The notes under the pieces are model-generated. The model was not told the DNA's origin. It did not search any database and saw nothing but the letters and a program-made list of their open reading frames with translations. This document shows positions 35,471 through 49,300 of a stretch of 64,000 nt of DNA, piece by piece. Numbering within the stretch: position 1 is the stretch's first letter; every line of letters starts with the position of its first letter. The translations under genes and the position numbers were made by a program. The stretch is from Norana najaformis (Eukaryota; Annelida; Clitellata; Crassiclitellata; Hormogastridae): assembly GCA_964023275.1 (NCBI GenBank), contig OZ029914.1:49988530-50052529 (forward strand), in the 5' to 3' direction.

Positions 35471-35574
35471 AATTTTAGTTCGGTATATGTTGCTAATTAA
35501 TTTATCTACTCAAAGGCGTAAGTCGAAGGTGTAGAGTCAATGTTTCAGATTCTAATTCACAATTCTGGTCTATG

Positions 35575-36110
35575 TGGTCTTAGGTCAGCGCGTAGTAGTC
35601 TCCGATCTTCTTCGGGTTTTTGAATCCAATCAACAGGGTTCTGCGGTGGTTCTCATCCTCTGAAATGCGTGCAACATGCCCTGAGAAACGCAATCCCCAG
35701 TTTCGAACTCTGGGAGAGAGTGGTACTGTTACCGCTCTTCTCCTGATCGCCAAGTTGCTGGCATGGTCCACATATGGAAACCGCAATATTCTGCTGAGGC
35801 AATACATGTCGAAGGGGTCAAGCATCTTATTCAGGGCCTGATTGTATGATCCTTAAAGTCTCTGGCAACTGCAGAAGAGTACTGCCAAGCACAGAGCTGC
35901 AGCTTGGTGTTCAGCTCAATTGACTGCCTGGTAAACGCGATTATGCGTTTCATCTTCTGTTCGCCTAATCTACTGAGCATCTTTTCAACGTTTCAATCCG
36001 GGTACTCTGGATATTCATCTTGTCCTATTTGTTTAATATCCAGACCGAATGCATTGACTTTCCTACCCATTTTTCCCAGTTTCATAAGTGAAATTGTTCC
36101 ATCACCATGA
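35575..36110 (-). repeat. RTE-like LINE relic (ORF2 C terminus)
   Basis: Minus-strand frames read RILRFPYVDHASN and LRFSGHVARISEDE, matching the 'CLRRIL..WxDxVsN' and 'LRWxGHVARM' blocks at the end of RTE-type LINE proteins. An upstream fragment has KLGKMGRKVNAFGLDI. It occupies the place where gene F's second and third Ig exons should be. Confidence 0.65.
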
Positions 36111-37059
36111 GAAATGAGACTCAATAACTGCTTACCGGTGTTATAGGTACATGATCGTTATACAGCTACTTAAAGACATTTCCTGGCAAATATGTGAATA
36201 TTATTTTAAAGAAACGCAATATACGATTTAAAAACATGAGATTACACGACAATTTACCAAAGACAATCAATTGGGCGGTGAAAAGATCAGGCTGTTGTAG
36301 AGGCTTGCTAATAACACAGATGTAGATTCCGGCGTCATCAAGTTTAGTTGAATTGGAGTAAAGATCTGCAGAACCACTTTCGTCAACATAGAAGCCAAAA
36401 TGTGTATTATTTAGCCTTGCCTCATCCCTCCAATTTGTCCAAATCGTTGTTCCTTTGTCACTGAATGGTCTTTTAATTGTCCATTCGCTGACTTTGTCGC
36501 CCTTACATTTCATTTGCATTTTTTGACCAACAATTACAGCCGTATTCAATGGATGATCAGGAAACAAAACACTTCCTGAAGATCCTGGAAATAGAATAGT
36601 ACTTGACTTAAGGGATGTGATTTCGACTGAACTCTTTCTGATTTGTTATAATTAACATGACATGAAAACGTATCGAAAATCATGCTCTTCGTAAGAATAT
36701 CAAAAGAAGACACGGTATATCTGGAGAACTATGTCTTGACCTTGTTTAATTTTTGGAAAACAAAATTAATAAATTGAAATTAAAAATTATTCAGTGTCCT
36801 GATAATCTAAGATGGAATGTTTTGCTCCTTGAGTCTGATTTGTTTGGTACTGTCTTCAATGATATCCCGCGTGTCACATACTTCTGTCTCTTCTTAATTA
36901 CAGTGTGTCCCTAAATCCTCTCCAATATACTTCATTCCTGTATCACTCATTTTCTCTTGTTCTGATGTTTTCTCCCATATGATATCACATTTGGCTAACT
37001 TGTCTTTTGCTGAAGGCTGTTTTCCATGATCATGTTTTAAATCAGCCTTAGTTATACCG

Positions 37060-38340
37060 TTACATTAAAACCTGATCTAGACACCAACAACCTTCCAAAT
37101 TTTAGACGCACCTCCAACCTCAATAACATTTATATGATTCTTGAACTTCTCTTTCTTACATTGATTAAGCAAAGCGTTACTTCATCTCTTAACTACTGTT
37201 CTTACCAGTCAGCTTACCGTGAAGGCTATTTGGCAACATCTTATCTAACGATGTTGGAAGGAATGCCTTTCAGTGTGCTCCGACCTTAGCGCTGTTTTTG
37301 ACACTGCTGACCAACACCTACTTCTTTCTAGAATCAACAAAAACTTTGATGTGTCTGGACTGCCTTAAATTGGCTAGCTTCTTACCTCTGCAGTCGGTCT
37401 TAACAAGTGGGTATTGGTTCTGCTGGGTCTGTTCTTTTTTCCGCACTGCAAGTGTCCCACAGGGATTTGTCCTTGGACCCTTATTATATAAAATCTTCAC
37501 TCCACTAGTCACCCCTATGGCTAACATTTTTGAGTCAAGTTACAGCAGTACGCAGATGACACTCAGCTTGACATTGCTTTGTCACCCAATGATCAGTCAG
37601 GCAAGGTAAAATAGAAGAGTGCCTCTTATATTCATGCATGGTTTGGTTTCAATGGTTTGGTCATTAATCTAGAAAAATCTGAGGCGATCATATTTGGCTT
37701 ACGCCAACGTCTGCGTTCTCATTTCAGCATTGACCTAGCTGGCACTGCAATGCTGCTATCAAATGCAGTCAAAAATACTCGGGGTAATTTTGGTCAGTAA
37801 TCTCACACGTCAAGCCCACATAAAAAACCTCTGCAACTCTTATTTTCTATCATATCAGGGCATTTCGTCACACCAGTTCTGCTTTTACCAAAGACATGGC
37901 ACAAACTGTAGCCTGTTCTCTGGTCTGCTCTCGCCTTGATTATGCCAATTCGTTTTTAACAGGAATCTGAGATCTTGAACTCAAAATGGTTCAACACATC
38001 GAAAATTGCATGGCTCCTATGATGCTGTCTGCACTTCCTTGTACAAATTTCATAGCTCTATTAAGCCAGCTGCACTGGTTTTCTGTGGAATTCTGGATGA
38101 GGCTTAAACTAGCCTGTCTGACCTGCAAAAATCTTACCTACCACCAAACATTAGTTTTTCCTTACTTTCCCCACAGCCTATGATCTTTTGGTACGGGACA
38201 CCTGTCTGAGCCACGATGTAGAACTGTCCTGGGTTAACGTGCATTCTATACCCCTGCCCCAAGGAATGGGACCAACTACCATTGTTTCTTCGAAGCTCGC
38301 ATTCCATTTCTTCGTTCAATAAATGACTGAAAACTCACTA
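37060..38340 (+). repeat. CR1/L2-type LINE reverse-transcriptase relic
   Basis: Decayed plus-strand reverse transcriptase: YCSYQSAYREGY, then SVPQGFVLGPLL, then a YADDTQLD catalytic box in another frame (near 37545-37570), then LHWFSVEFWMRLKLACLT. Frameshifts and stops throughout show it is dead. It lies in intron 1 of gene F. Confidence 0.75.
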
Positions 38341-38465
38341 TTTCTCATTGTCTTTCAAAAATCTCGATACCTAACTACATTCAGCTTGCTAATGACTAAT
38401 TGTGCCTTCTATTCACATTTCTGTGTGATTTTGCGATAACGATAATAATATTGATGATGATCATA

Positions 38466-38516
38466 CTAATAATGATGATGATGATGATGATGGTAATGAT
38501 GATGATGCTGATGATG
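38466..38516. repeat. (GAT)n microsatellite
   Basis: An imperfect ATG/GAT run upstream of the LINE relic in gene F intron 1. Confidence 0.85.
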
Positions 38517-38782
38517 ACCGATGTATATATTTTAGCACAAACACAGCCACAATAATATTAACGTCATTGTGAATTTGATAGTGTAAACATGCTAATCATG
38601 GTGAAAGTTATAAATGACTTACCATATAGAAAAAGTAGCTGAAAAAGAACAGAAGACTTCCGCATATTGCTAAAGCAATAGGCCCTTTGTCATTTGTCTA
38701 ATGCATTCAAGAAACCCAAGTCAATATGTAATGGCTCGGATTCTGACACGTGTTGCGTAACAACTGGTGTCAAATGGCTTCG

Positions 38783-38812
38783 GAAAAGCCTGTATGTTAG
38801 TTAATGAGAGGG
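38783..38812 (-). promoter_or_regulatory. Conserved upstream block of gene F
   Basis: The minus strand has TAACTAACATACAGGCTT, the degenerate form of the block upstream of B, C and D, about 145 bases before the signal-exon ATG. Confidence 0.35.
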
Positions 38813-39111
38813 ACGATTGGGAGATTGTGCAATCGAAACCGTTAATTGGCCTGCTAGAATCAGCATGGCTTGTAAAATGATAAAGTGATAACTCACATGA
38901 CATGTAATTATGCAGATGGAGTATAAAAAGCAAATGTCATTTTAGGCGCAATGTCATTTTTGGGCCTTATCGTTTGAGACAAATATTTATCAAGTTTATA
39001 GAATTTGCAACTCAGACGTGATGATATCTTTTTTCCACTCAAGTATTTCTGCAGACTTATTTTGACGCTGTTTAAGCTTGACTATTCCACACTGACCAAA
39101 CACTTCAAAAA

Positions 39112-39175
39112 GACAGTCAGAGAGACAGACAAACAAACAGACAAACAGGCAGACAGACAGACAGACAAATTTTGA
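39112..39175. repeat. GACA microsatellite upstream of gene F
   Basis: An (ACAG)n tract in the 5' flank. The ORF through it on the minus strand (repeating LSVCLSV) is repeat translation. Confidence 0.85.
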
Positions 39176-40199
39176 CAGTCAGATATGAGAAGTAGAATGA
39201 CATTCAGTACACAAATAGGCACACAACGTGAAATACATGAATACAAGGATCCATACAGACATATACACATACATACTTGCGTAGATACATACGTACATAC
39301 ATGCAAGTATGCAAGCATCGTATCACTGTTAGTTTTCAGGTTATGTTACATGACTGCAGTTCGTTGGAATGAATCATTAGCCTAACTGCTGATATTCATG
39401 AGCAAATGCTCCAGGATTTAGCGCATGTGTGTTTCAATTAACATAATTACACAGGAACAAGTCTGGATAACATAAAACAGAACCACCAGCATAATAGCCT
39501 ACCACCATGAATCCAAGTTTAAGCGGTTTTGCTCTCGGATGAAATTAACCCGGTACTATCCATTCTCATGCGCGATATACAGGATGCGAGCCCATCCCTA
39601 TATTCTTCATATGTAATGGATGAGTGCCGATATATTACATTGCAAATGGATACACAGCGACCTATATATGTGCAACATATAAAGGAATAGTCTACTGAGG
39701 TTTTATTTGGTATTCTACCTTCGTATAACCACAAAACTGTCAATCAGAGTTGTCACGTATGTCGTCAAAAGAGGCAACTTCAACCATTGGTGTCGATATG
39801 GCGAAGAAATGAATTTCCATAGCTTCATCATCCTGTGACTCGTATTCTTTGCCATCAGGCCGAAGAAATCCCCGAATTCTTCTTCACAGCTGCTGCATTA
39901 CAGGCAAGAACTTTAACTTCTTTTTCCAGTTCAGCCAATTCTTATGACAACATCTTGAGTCCCTTATGTGTCTCTGTTCTATCTTCTCTGTCTGTCTTTT
40001 TGCCGCACGGGCCATCCGTTCTGCATTTTGTTGCTCTGTTATCCAGTCGACCAGTAATTTACTGAGTAAATGTTAGAAGCAACCAAATTGACGATATTAC
40101 TCGTTATGGGGCAGGTTTCTCTAGAACAAAATGTAGTAGTTTAGAATAGTCCTTTTCCGTATAAAGCACCGATAAGATTTGTTGTAAGTGATCGGGTTT

Positions 40200-40430
40200 T
40201 GAAACGTCAATTGCTCTATTCGTAGGGTAGTGTTAACTCCAGCAGAAACGCACATTTTGGGGTTTTAGTCAGTTTTAGACTGAAGCACAAAATAGGCCTT
40301 TCTCGACCTTCACTGTTAATTTGTATCAAAACAGCCCTAACTGCAAAGTAACTGCTGTCACAGTAAAAATTCATATCATTGCCAACACGAATTATAATCA
40401 AAACAGAATTTGAACACAAGCAAAGTTTTA
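40200..40430 (-). repeat. Ty3/Gypsy-type RNase H fragment
   Basis: The minus strand reads FYCDSSYFAVRAVLIQI then GRERPILCFS and LTKT, matching the 'DAS..G.GAVL.Q...G...PI.Y.SR.L...E' start of LTR-element RNase H. A 67-codon fragment with no neighbouring pol domains recognised. Confidence 0.6.
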
Positions 40431-40499
40431 AAATTTCATCTCTCTAACAAAAAATCTCTGTCATTTTCTTGCAAGTTAAATCTGACAATGGTTTTGCAA

Positions 40500-43000
40500 T
40501 CTTTGCAAAATCAGGTTTGAACTGTCGGTAATAATAAACTAGCATTACACAAACTACAAAGCAAACGGTATATCATAAATAGCGTTAGTTAGTGTAAATA
40601 GAAGGAATACCTCGCACTATAGACGACGTTTTTGTATGCAGATCGACCACGTTTTGTGCCAAGTGAACATAGCAACGCGTAAATGCAATCCTTGTTAACG
40701 CAAGGATGACTTAATCAACAACCAGCTCATATACGTCTTGGTAACGTTTACTAAAATTTCACGTACACGTTAGATCAACGTATCTGCATTCTGCAAACTA
40801 ACTTTACATTTCCAATATATTGTAATATGTAAATATCTAGAGCGCCGCCATCAAAATATGCAGATATCAATGGTCAGTCGCTTCGAAGTGAAAGTCAGAA
40901 AGTTTCAGTTGAGATCCATCTAAATTAGATCCACTAAATTTACTGGAACTAAATTCAAGAAATTAGATCCAACCTTCGAATCATAAATTAGACGAGAAGG
41001 TCATTCTCAACCTTGCGTACAATGTTATGAGGAAGTTCACTTGATAATAATATACCATTCATAAAAAGAAACACCCACAATTTTGAAACAATCAAGATAT
41101 TGTTGATGATATTATTACAACTGGAACATAGCATTAAATTGTTTGTTTCATGTCTGTTGGTAGAAACGATACATATAGGTCAAAAGATATTCTAAACCGG
41201 ATCTCTAAGAGACCCTAATGTTGTGCCACTAGCCATAATTAGAATCCAAGCCACTTTAGTCTTGTGATCAAGTGTTTGGGTTTGCAACACGATAATAAAG
41301 CAGAGTCTTATGGTATTTTCCTTTTACGACCAGTTTTGAATAGCGAAACTGAATCGACTTTGTTTATTCCCGCATAAAGATATTCATTTACAGTTAATTA
41401 TACCGGCAGCTGCAGCTTTATCAGTTCTGAAGCACGAGAGCTGTATCCTCAAAAGTATCGGAGTTACTGTTGGTGTTGGCATTCAATGGGGCAGTGATCG
41501 AAGGTAGACAAGAGCAGTGTGTGTATTTTTGTGAAAATCTGTAATTATGAACGAAAAAATTCATTTGGCGATTTAAAACAAAGATCTACAACTTTCTGCT
41601 TAATCATTTTAATTTTGTCAATGCATTGCTTTCTAAATAATTTAATATACAGAAAATACAAATTCTAGAACTATTTCACCCAAGCCTGTCAGCATACCCA
41701 CGTGGGACTCATTAAAATTTCAGTCAATGCATTTATATCGCCCCCTTCAAGTATTATACCCAAGTTTTTTCGCCGCCCAGCTTTGGAGAAAGAGAACAGT
41801 TTTTTTCGGTTGGTAAAAAAGCGTTTAGCATTTCTCATTAGAAAGACACGCAGATTAAGAGGGAGGCCATTTCAAGTAGAGGGCGCAACCACCGAAAAGG
41901 CACTACGTTGCATTGTTGTAAGTTGTGCAAAAGGAACAACAATTTCACCTCGGAATTTCGCGGAATGAAAATTTCCCCGTCCAGCCAAACCGGAAACGAG
42001 GCAACAAAGCTCACGCAAGTAGGAAAGCGTATACCGAGCTGGCATCGCCAGACCCACACCGAAATCTTAAATTCGATGCGGTGTGAAACAGGAAGCCAAT
42101 GATGTACCTCTGATGTACCTCACGCATATAATACGACACATGTTCGAATATGGGACCATATTCACATATTGATTTATGTAGAGCCCATATGGATTCTAAT
42201 AAATTTGTTGGCCATTCAAATGGTCGCCGGCGAACAAACTTCTCCTTTCAGTTCTTGGTGGTGTGCGGTGCTATTAATCAGCGGCTTAACTCTTCGACCG
42301 TCTTTAGCCCTTTAGCTGCACGCGGGTTCGTGAATGGATCTGTCCGACCGTAAAGAGACGTAACGACGATTATTTCTTTCACACGTATATTACAAGTATG
42401 TACACCGTATTTACTGCAACATCAGCAAAATCTGAGTTTTTGGATTCGCATCGACCTGTTAATCTAGCGTGGCCTGTTTAAGAGATTCAATATTATTTCA
42501 TTTCTGCTCTCCAGACCTAACGCCTTCTCGACCGTTTTCCAGCGAATCCCACTTCGCTTGGCACACTTGCTTAACTTTTTCCTCCGTCTGTCTTTCACCC
42601 ACCTTCTCCCTATCGCCTTCCGTTCTGCGTCCCTTTGTTCCGCCTCTCTCTCTCTCTCTCTCTTTCGTTTACTGTATTTCCACCTGTCAATCATGGGCAT
42701 CCTATCCGCCTCGCGTTAATGATAGCCTTGACTAACTGTTCTCCCTTGTTCCATACAAATTAATTACACAAATACATAAGGCTAACTTATCCGACATAAT
42801 ACAATCTACATTACGCAAAAACTTAAAATTCTCATTGTTTTCCAAATTTTCACTACACCCTCTGAAAAATGAAGACGAATGTAGAAGTCATTGTGGAAGA
42901 GGTGCTTAATACGTATTTTAACTTAATGTTTACTCTGTTAGAGCTAAGGAAAATCCTTGAGCCCCCAAAAGATTCCAAGTCTAGATTGATGACAACCTTG
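40500..43000. other. Spacer between F and D, no gene recognised
   Basis: AT-rich; ORFs up to 88 codons at 41702-42100 and 42464-42735 have no motif I know. A short CT run near 42645-42665 explains the RE-rich frame there. The 42480-42735 part resembles the style of LINE 3' ends but cannot be tied to one. Confidence 0.4.
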
Positions 43001-43029
43001 AACTTTACATGAAGTAAATGGAAAAGGAA

Positions 43030-43830
43030 AGGCACAATCAGGAGTTTCAAATGCAGCAATGTAAACTGCAGAGCTACCCCTGGAGTGAAGAGATGCGCTC
43101 AAGTGTCATTGTTTAAAAAGGAACATAACTGAACCATACAACTGTAGGCCAAACCAATTATTTAACCAGTGTTGTATGCAGAGTCACTGAGAGCATTTTA
43201 AAGGATCACATACAGTAGTGGAGCATTTCAATATGTATGATGCAATAAATCAAAGTCAACATGGACTTGCACGAGGTCGTAGATATTTACATATCTGTCA
43301 ATGTCCTTTGAAGCCAATTAAGAGATAATAGATGAGGAAAATCCTGTTGGGGCAGTTTATCTTGATTTTTGAAAAGTACGTCATAAAAGCCCGGTTAAAC
43401 TGTTGAAATGTGGTTAAAATGTGGATTTAAGGAATTAGAAAGTATGTTCTAGCATCTAATATGTATTCAAAGTTATTTATCACACAGAAGTAAAATGTGG
43501 ATTTAAGGTATGTGAAAATATTCTAGCTGGAAGAGTGCTAAACGGTGCGCCACAAGAATGCATACTCAGGCATTTGATCTTTATAAGTTTTATTATCGAC
43601 ATAGATTATGGAAAATTAGCTAAACTATCTAAGTTTAAAAGTGATACAAAACCATTTATAGCATTAGTTGATGATGAAGAAAACAGTGCTTAGTGAAGCA
43701 TATAAAGAAGGGGAAAGAATTTTCTTGTAAAATGGGAGGTCAGATATTTACGGTGATTGAGGAAGAATGGTCATGAGTATGATTTTACATAACAGAACAA
43801 AAACTTTGAAGCCAAATACTGAAGCAGAAA
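43030..43830 (+). repeat. CR1-like LINE reverse-transcriptase relic
   Basis: Plus-strand frames give SVVCRVTESILKDHI, SQHGLARGRRYL, ENPVGAVYLDF, NGAPQECILRHL and KLSKFKSDTKP, in the order of palm and finger blocks of a LINE reverse transcriptase (FxKGRS, VIYLDFxKAFD, GVPQGSVLGP, FADDTK). The catalytic Asp pair is altered and many stops are present. Confidence 0.75.
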
Positions 43831-45239
43831 AAGACTAACTCAGTGTGAAGTTTTGACGAAGAAAACAACTGTTTACAAAGACAATAAATGGCGTGTGTTT
43901 ATTAAGAGAGCTGGGCTTTCGCACAGCTTTGAGACTGGACAAAACTTTTATGCAGATCTAAAATTGAAGACATTTAACGATTTTTTATTTCACTGGTTTA
44001 CTGAATTACAGAAAATGAAACTTATGCAAAGAATTTTCTAGAAGTTATGGGCCTAATTGATTTTAGTAAAACCTTTCCAGGTTTTAGTAGTCAAAACACT
44101 CGACGACTATGCAGAATGTGGTATAAATAAAAAGAATTTCGAAAACATGCAAAACAATTAATAACTAGAATCGATGCAACCCTCTTACCAGTTTTGATTC
44201 CAATTGGAATCTAATCCATAAATTTCTATATAGTGCTAATATCGTTATGCACAAGGCACCAATCGATGGCACTGTTAAAGTAAATCCCTTTCCAAAATCA
44301 CAATCCACTGGGCAGAGCCATATTCTTAATATCCGTGAGGCAATTGAAACCGGATGATGCGTTACGTGGATAAAAAGATGAGATTTAGACCTCACTTAAA
44401 CGACAATCATAGAACAAGAGGCACAGGGATAAAGATGCAGCAAACTGCATATCAGTATAATATAGAGACCCGGTTGGCCTATTTAATTATCTAAATATAC
44501 GAATTTTTAGTTTAAGTAGAATGCTTAGCGTATTCTTTATATGTCAAGTCCCTCGCATTTGTGTGTACATCTTTGTTTAACTTTTCATGTCTTTCAGTAT
44601 TGTCAATGTCCAGATAATAATTGCGTAGATCTGACAGTCAGCTGTATTACAAATTTGACTCAAAAACGACAGTTTCAGTAAAATTACCTGCGAAACATAA
44701 ATGTGGGCCTAGAAACTGTGCCACTTACGCGATTGCAAATGTACTTCACTTAAACGTTATTTTAAAAGTAAATTTTGTTTAACAATGTTATCATGTACGA
44801 TTTCTAACTGCTTCACTGTTCAACATTTCAACTTTTAATTTATCGTTAAGGATTATCGAGGGGGCTCGTCAATTCACAATTTACATGGAAACAATCCCAA
44901 AGAGGGTCGCTTAGAAATCTGTTACGGCGGTGTCAGAGGAACTTTTTCCAGCGATAACATCACAGATGCCAATGCATAAGCCGCCTCTGCCAGCCTCAGT
45001 TTCGGGTATTTCAGATTATTTTACTATCTCTGATGATACTGGCTCATTTGATGAATTGATCACTAATTTCAATATTAATTTTAATTTTATTAATACTGTA
45101 AATATGAACTATAACCAATCGACGAGCTGTCCCTCAAAAGCAAGCAATTGTTCTGTAATTGCTGAAGAGGCTGGAATTGGTGTGAATAATATCATCAGCT
45201 ACAGATCATTCTAAGACGGTACATTTCTAGCTAAGGTTA

Positions 45240-45780
45240 TTTTGCAAAGAATTGGCAGATAATATGAAATATCAGTGATAATAATTGAAGAGTCAACAAG
45301 TTCTGACCATGCGCTAGTGAAGATATTATTAATTAGAGTTTCTGTTGTATCAGTGATTTTAGTGGGTCGAAGTATTGCAGGAAGAAAATATTAAGATGAC
45401 ACGTAGTTGAAGATATTATGTGGTAAAATGTGATCCTGTGATTTCAGTAAATCAGTGTTATAATCCCCTAGCAAAACGATTTTTAAAATCGGTTTTCGAA
45501 AGGTAAGACAATAATTATTTGATCAAATTTCCCATTAAAAGTTTTAAGGGTCTGTCCCGGTGGCCGATAGAGAAACCCTAAAATGCAATCAACTCTCCTC
45601 TTTTATGGAATATTTACAAATAAACTTTCACGTGTAACATGCGCTGACGTTGCTTAATTTGAGTTTAAAATATGAAAGTTTATTCCATCATTAATGAGAA
45701 ATGCAACACCTACGCCCCTTCCAGTTGTTCTACACAAGACACAAATTGATATCCAGGGACGGATATAGTATAAGCATTAA
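45240..45780 (-). repeat. LINE apurinic-endonuclease relic
   Basis: The minus strand reads SVPGYQFVSCVEQLE, then RVDCILGFLYRPPG; the YRPPG box near 45555-45575 is a hallmark of the endonuclease domain of CR1/L2-type LINEs. It is broken by shifts and stops. Orientation is opposite to the RT relic at 43.0-43.8 kb, so it is a separate insertion. Confidence 0.7.
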
Positions 45781-45784
45781 CAGA

Positions 45785-46025
45785 GTCATACCACGATAGA
45801 ATAGCTTGGTGCCGCATCTTTTACGTGGTAACGTTCAGCTGACTTCGCATGAGAGTTGGAGAATTCGTTGTTGTTTAGCCTGTTTTCAATCGTCTAAATT
45901 CGTCTATAAGGAAAAGTCATGCCTACCCTGTGTCAAAATAAGACTGCAAAACTACATGTATCTCAGAGACATAATAAATTTCATAATGTCTCTGTTGCAA
46001 CTTTTAGAAAATTGAGTCATATTTG
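45785..46025. repeat. Dispersed repeat upstream of gene D
   Basis: The CACGATAGAATAGCTTGG...TACGTGGTAACGTTCAGCTGA block, a close relative of 24350-24560 upstream of C and of the V-Ig2 intron repeats. It could carry regulatory elements; I see only its recurrence. Confidence 0.6.
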
Positions 46026-46198
46026 TTTCAAACGAAAAGGCCCAAAACTGATATTACGTTTAAAATGACATTTGCTTCTCTATTCTCAGCCTGCTTAATT
46101 ACACGTCATATGCATTAACATTTTATCATAATTTGCAAGCCATGATGATTCAAACAGGACATTTACGTTTTCGATTGCACACACTCGCTTTCGACTTT

Positions 46199-46227
46199 CT
46201 CACTAAACTAACATATAGGCTGAAAAA
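46199..46227 (+). promoter_or_regulatory. Conserved upstream block of gene D
   Basis: CTCACTAAACTAACATATAG then GCTGAAAAA, 130 bases before the ATG at 46331, shared with B, C and F. Confidence 0.4.
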
Positions 46228-46330
46228 AGCCTATTAATGCCAGTTACTTTCGCAACACTTGGGAAATGTGAACTTCTGTTTTTTTACACAAATTTGGTTT
46301 TTTAATGCACTAGATAAAAGACAAGACAAT

Positions 46331-49300
46331 ATGCGGATGTTATTTGTTCTTTTTCAACTATTCTTTCTCTATGGTAAGTTTGTCATTTGCAACAATCATT
46401 ATCGTTAGGATGTTCAGGCTATAAAATTCACAATGACGTTTACATCATTATGGCTGATTTTGTATATGAATATATACACCAGTGATGTAGATATGCCAAG
46501 TCTGCTCTTAGCATTCTTAAGAAGAGCATTATCTTTGATAAGATTTTTATTATAATAATTATGATAAATCAGAAAAAGGCGAGTCGAATTCACACCCATG
46601 CACTCAAGTATTGTCCTATTTTCAGGATCTTCCGGAAGTGTTAAGTTTCCTGAGCGTCCATTGAATACCGCTGTTACTGTCGGTCAAAGAATGCAAATGA
46701 AATGTAAGGGCGACAAAGTCACCGAGTGGTCGATTAAAAGACCATTCAGTGACAAGGGAATAACGATTTGGACAAATTGGAGGGACGAGGCAAGGTTAAA
46801 TGATACACATTTTGGCGTCTATGTTGATGAAAGTGGATCTGTAGAGCTTTACTCAAACTCAACTCAACTTGATGATGCCGGAATGTACATCTGTGTTATT
46901 AGCAAGGAACGACAACAGCCTAATCGATTCAGCGCCCATTTGATTGTTTTTGGTAAATTATCGTGTAATCTCAAGTTTTTAAATCGTACATTGCGTTTCT
47001 TTGACATAATATCCACATTTTTGAATGAATTTTCTATAAGGAGCTGTAGCTAATATGTAGCCATCACATAACTGGTAAGATTTTATGGTTTCGTTGTCTC
47101 AATGTTGGTGGAGATAGAACAAATATTTCTAGATTATCTCATTGGAGCTACCTTCTGGATAATGACCTGATTGTGGCTAGGTTTTGATGCGCCATCGGTG
47201 GCTGCTTCTACATTAGGCACCGGCATAATAGAAATTAGTAATTACTTACTTACTTATGGACAGGTATTAATGGGCAAAATGGTCAATGCCTTTGGTCTGC
47301 AGATCAAGTGATACAAGAAACAGATCCAGATCACCACGGATTTTGCAGAGTGGACGTTTTGGATGCCATTCTTTAAGTAGATAACCAAACATAGGAGAAG
47401 GTTCACGATAGAGTAACTTGGAACATCTTCTACGTGGTTACGTTCAGCTGATCTTGCAGGAGAAAGAGCTGAGAGAGCTCTTCACTAAAGCCTCAAATCG
47501 TGGTTGTTTATCCTGTGTTTTATGACCTAAATAAAGATATTGTCACGTTATGTTTCTATAAATTATCAGAAAATTAATAATACATCATCGATACATTCCC
47601 AATGCACCACTTACTGACATGGCTGACGCAATTGTGAGGTAAACAAATGAAGCTACAAAACGTTTATTACTTTGTTGTGGGGGTAGGTGCCCAATTTTAC
47701 AGTACGGTAGGTTTGGATTTTATTATTATCGAATTTTATATTTACGATTTAAACAGTGGCCTTTTATGCCAATGTCTTAACCCTCTTTTTGAGACTCTGA
47801 TGAATGTCACAATGTTAACTTTGTTGCTTTGTTCAGAATCAGAACCACAGTGCAGCTTAAATATGTCTGCAGCAAACGGTAGCATCAAAGAGTTCGATTA
47901 CGTTTCATTCGGCTGTGCAGTGAATTACTCTGGAGACTGGACACCATCCATGCAATGCATTGGAGGAATTGCTTTCAACAACACGCCTGTTGTTACGAAA
48001 ACCAACATATCTCATTATTTGCAACATCTATCGTCAGTTATTATTTGGCAAGTCAGCGCAGAAGACAATGATGCAACGATTACTTGCAAAACATGGTTCA
48101 GTGATACACCAAAGAAAGTCGACTACACCAGTGCCACCAATATACCAAACAACTCTTTTATTTGGAATACCACAGTAAACGTTCATTGTAAGTGTATTTA
48201 TCGTTCGATTAAGCATCTAGCTTCTAACTAAATATTCATTTGGAATAATCATGCTTCGAATCACACTGACTTGGATTATTGTGAAGACACTTTCATTCAG
48301 CATCGTTCCAACCTTTTTGAGCATCAATGCCAGGTTAATGAAGCAAGATGCTGGTGTATGGCACCAAAACAAATCGCCAAAATTATCGTCATGATCGCCA
48401 TAGTGGCGTGCCAATCTCTGGAGCGTTGCCGTTTCCACGACTCTTGCCAACCGTCCAGGAATAGGTGATTTATGATACAGAAAGAAGTTTAGACCAGTAA
48501 ATGTGAATTTGCATTCTTCTTAATTAATGAAATTTCTTCACCATATAGGAATTTTTGCACTAAATAAGACTTGAAGACGGCAATATACTTTTATTAATAA
48601 TTAGTTTTAGCTAGTGTAGTTTCAAAGGATAAACGGTGTTTATTAAATTTTTTTTTATTTTTATTTTTGGCTCCTTAGTTTTAAAATAGGAAACGGTCCT
48701 GATCTTGTAAACGCTATAATTATATGCTGTACACTGAAATGTCAAACGTAAACATTTGTCTTGAGTCATTGAAAGATTTTGGCAAATATTCAATAATTGT
48801 ACAAATTTTAATTTGATTCTGTGGTTGTTTATCCGACTTAATTAATAACGATTTCCATATTAGATCGTTATGTATTGTTGTTAAAACAAATCCTTAAACT
48901 AAAGCTGTTTTGTATTCGATTTCAGTCGGGGTGAGAAATGTTAAAATAACCCCTCGAAAGAATAAATATTCACAGGAAGACGTTCTATCGTGTACCGCTG
49001 ATGGAAATCCAATTCCTGTATATAAATGGAGAAATGCAATGATACAAGAGACAGTCGGAGTTGGGCCTCAGTTAGCCTTAAGTGAGGCTAGAATAGAAGC
49101 CAATCAATTGTGCACCATTGAATGCATTGCTGAAAATCACGTGGCTGAACAGATCGGACAGTCTAATGCGACGATCGATATTATAATCTCAGGTAATATG
49201 GCATGAACAGCTTAGGATGTGTGGATGTATGTATGTATGCACGTATAAATATATGTATGTATGCATGCATTAATTTCTTATGTATGTATACATATATTGA

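Larger units (their letters stand above)
36258..38665 (-). pseudogene. Gene F: truncated receptor, signal and V-set exons only
   Basis: Signal exon 38665-38623 (MRKSSVLFQLLFLYG) and V-set exon 36584-36258 are both intact, with correct phases and splice sites. The V domain has the usual Cys and Trp and DDAGIYICV. A LINE relic sits in the intron between them (37060-38340). No Ig2, Ig3, membrane or tail exon is visible down to gene C's end; an RTE relic and duplicated flank fill the space. Reading through the V donor gives about 24 more codons then a stop. It is probably a pseudogene, though a secreted single-V product cannot be excluded. It is convergent with C and divergent from D. Confidence 0.7.
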
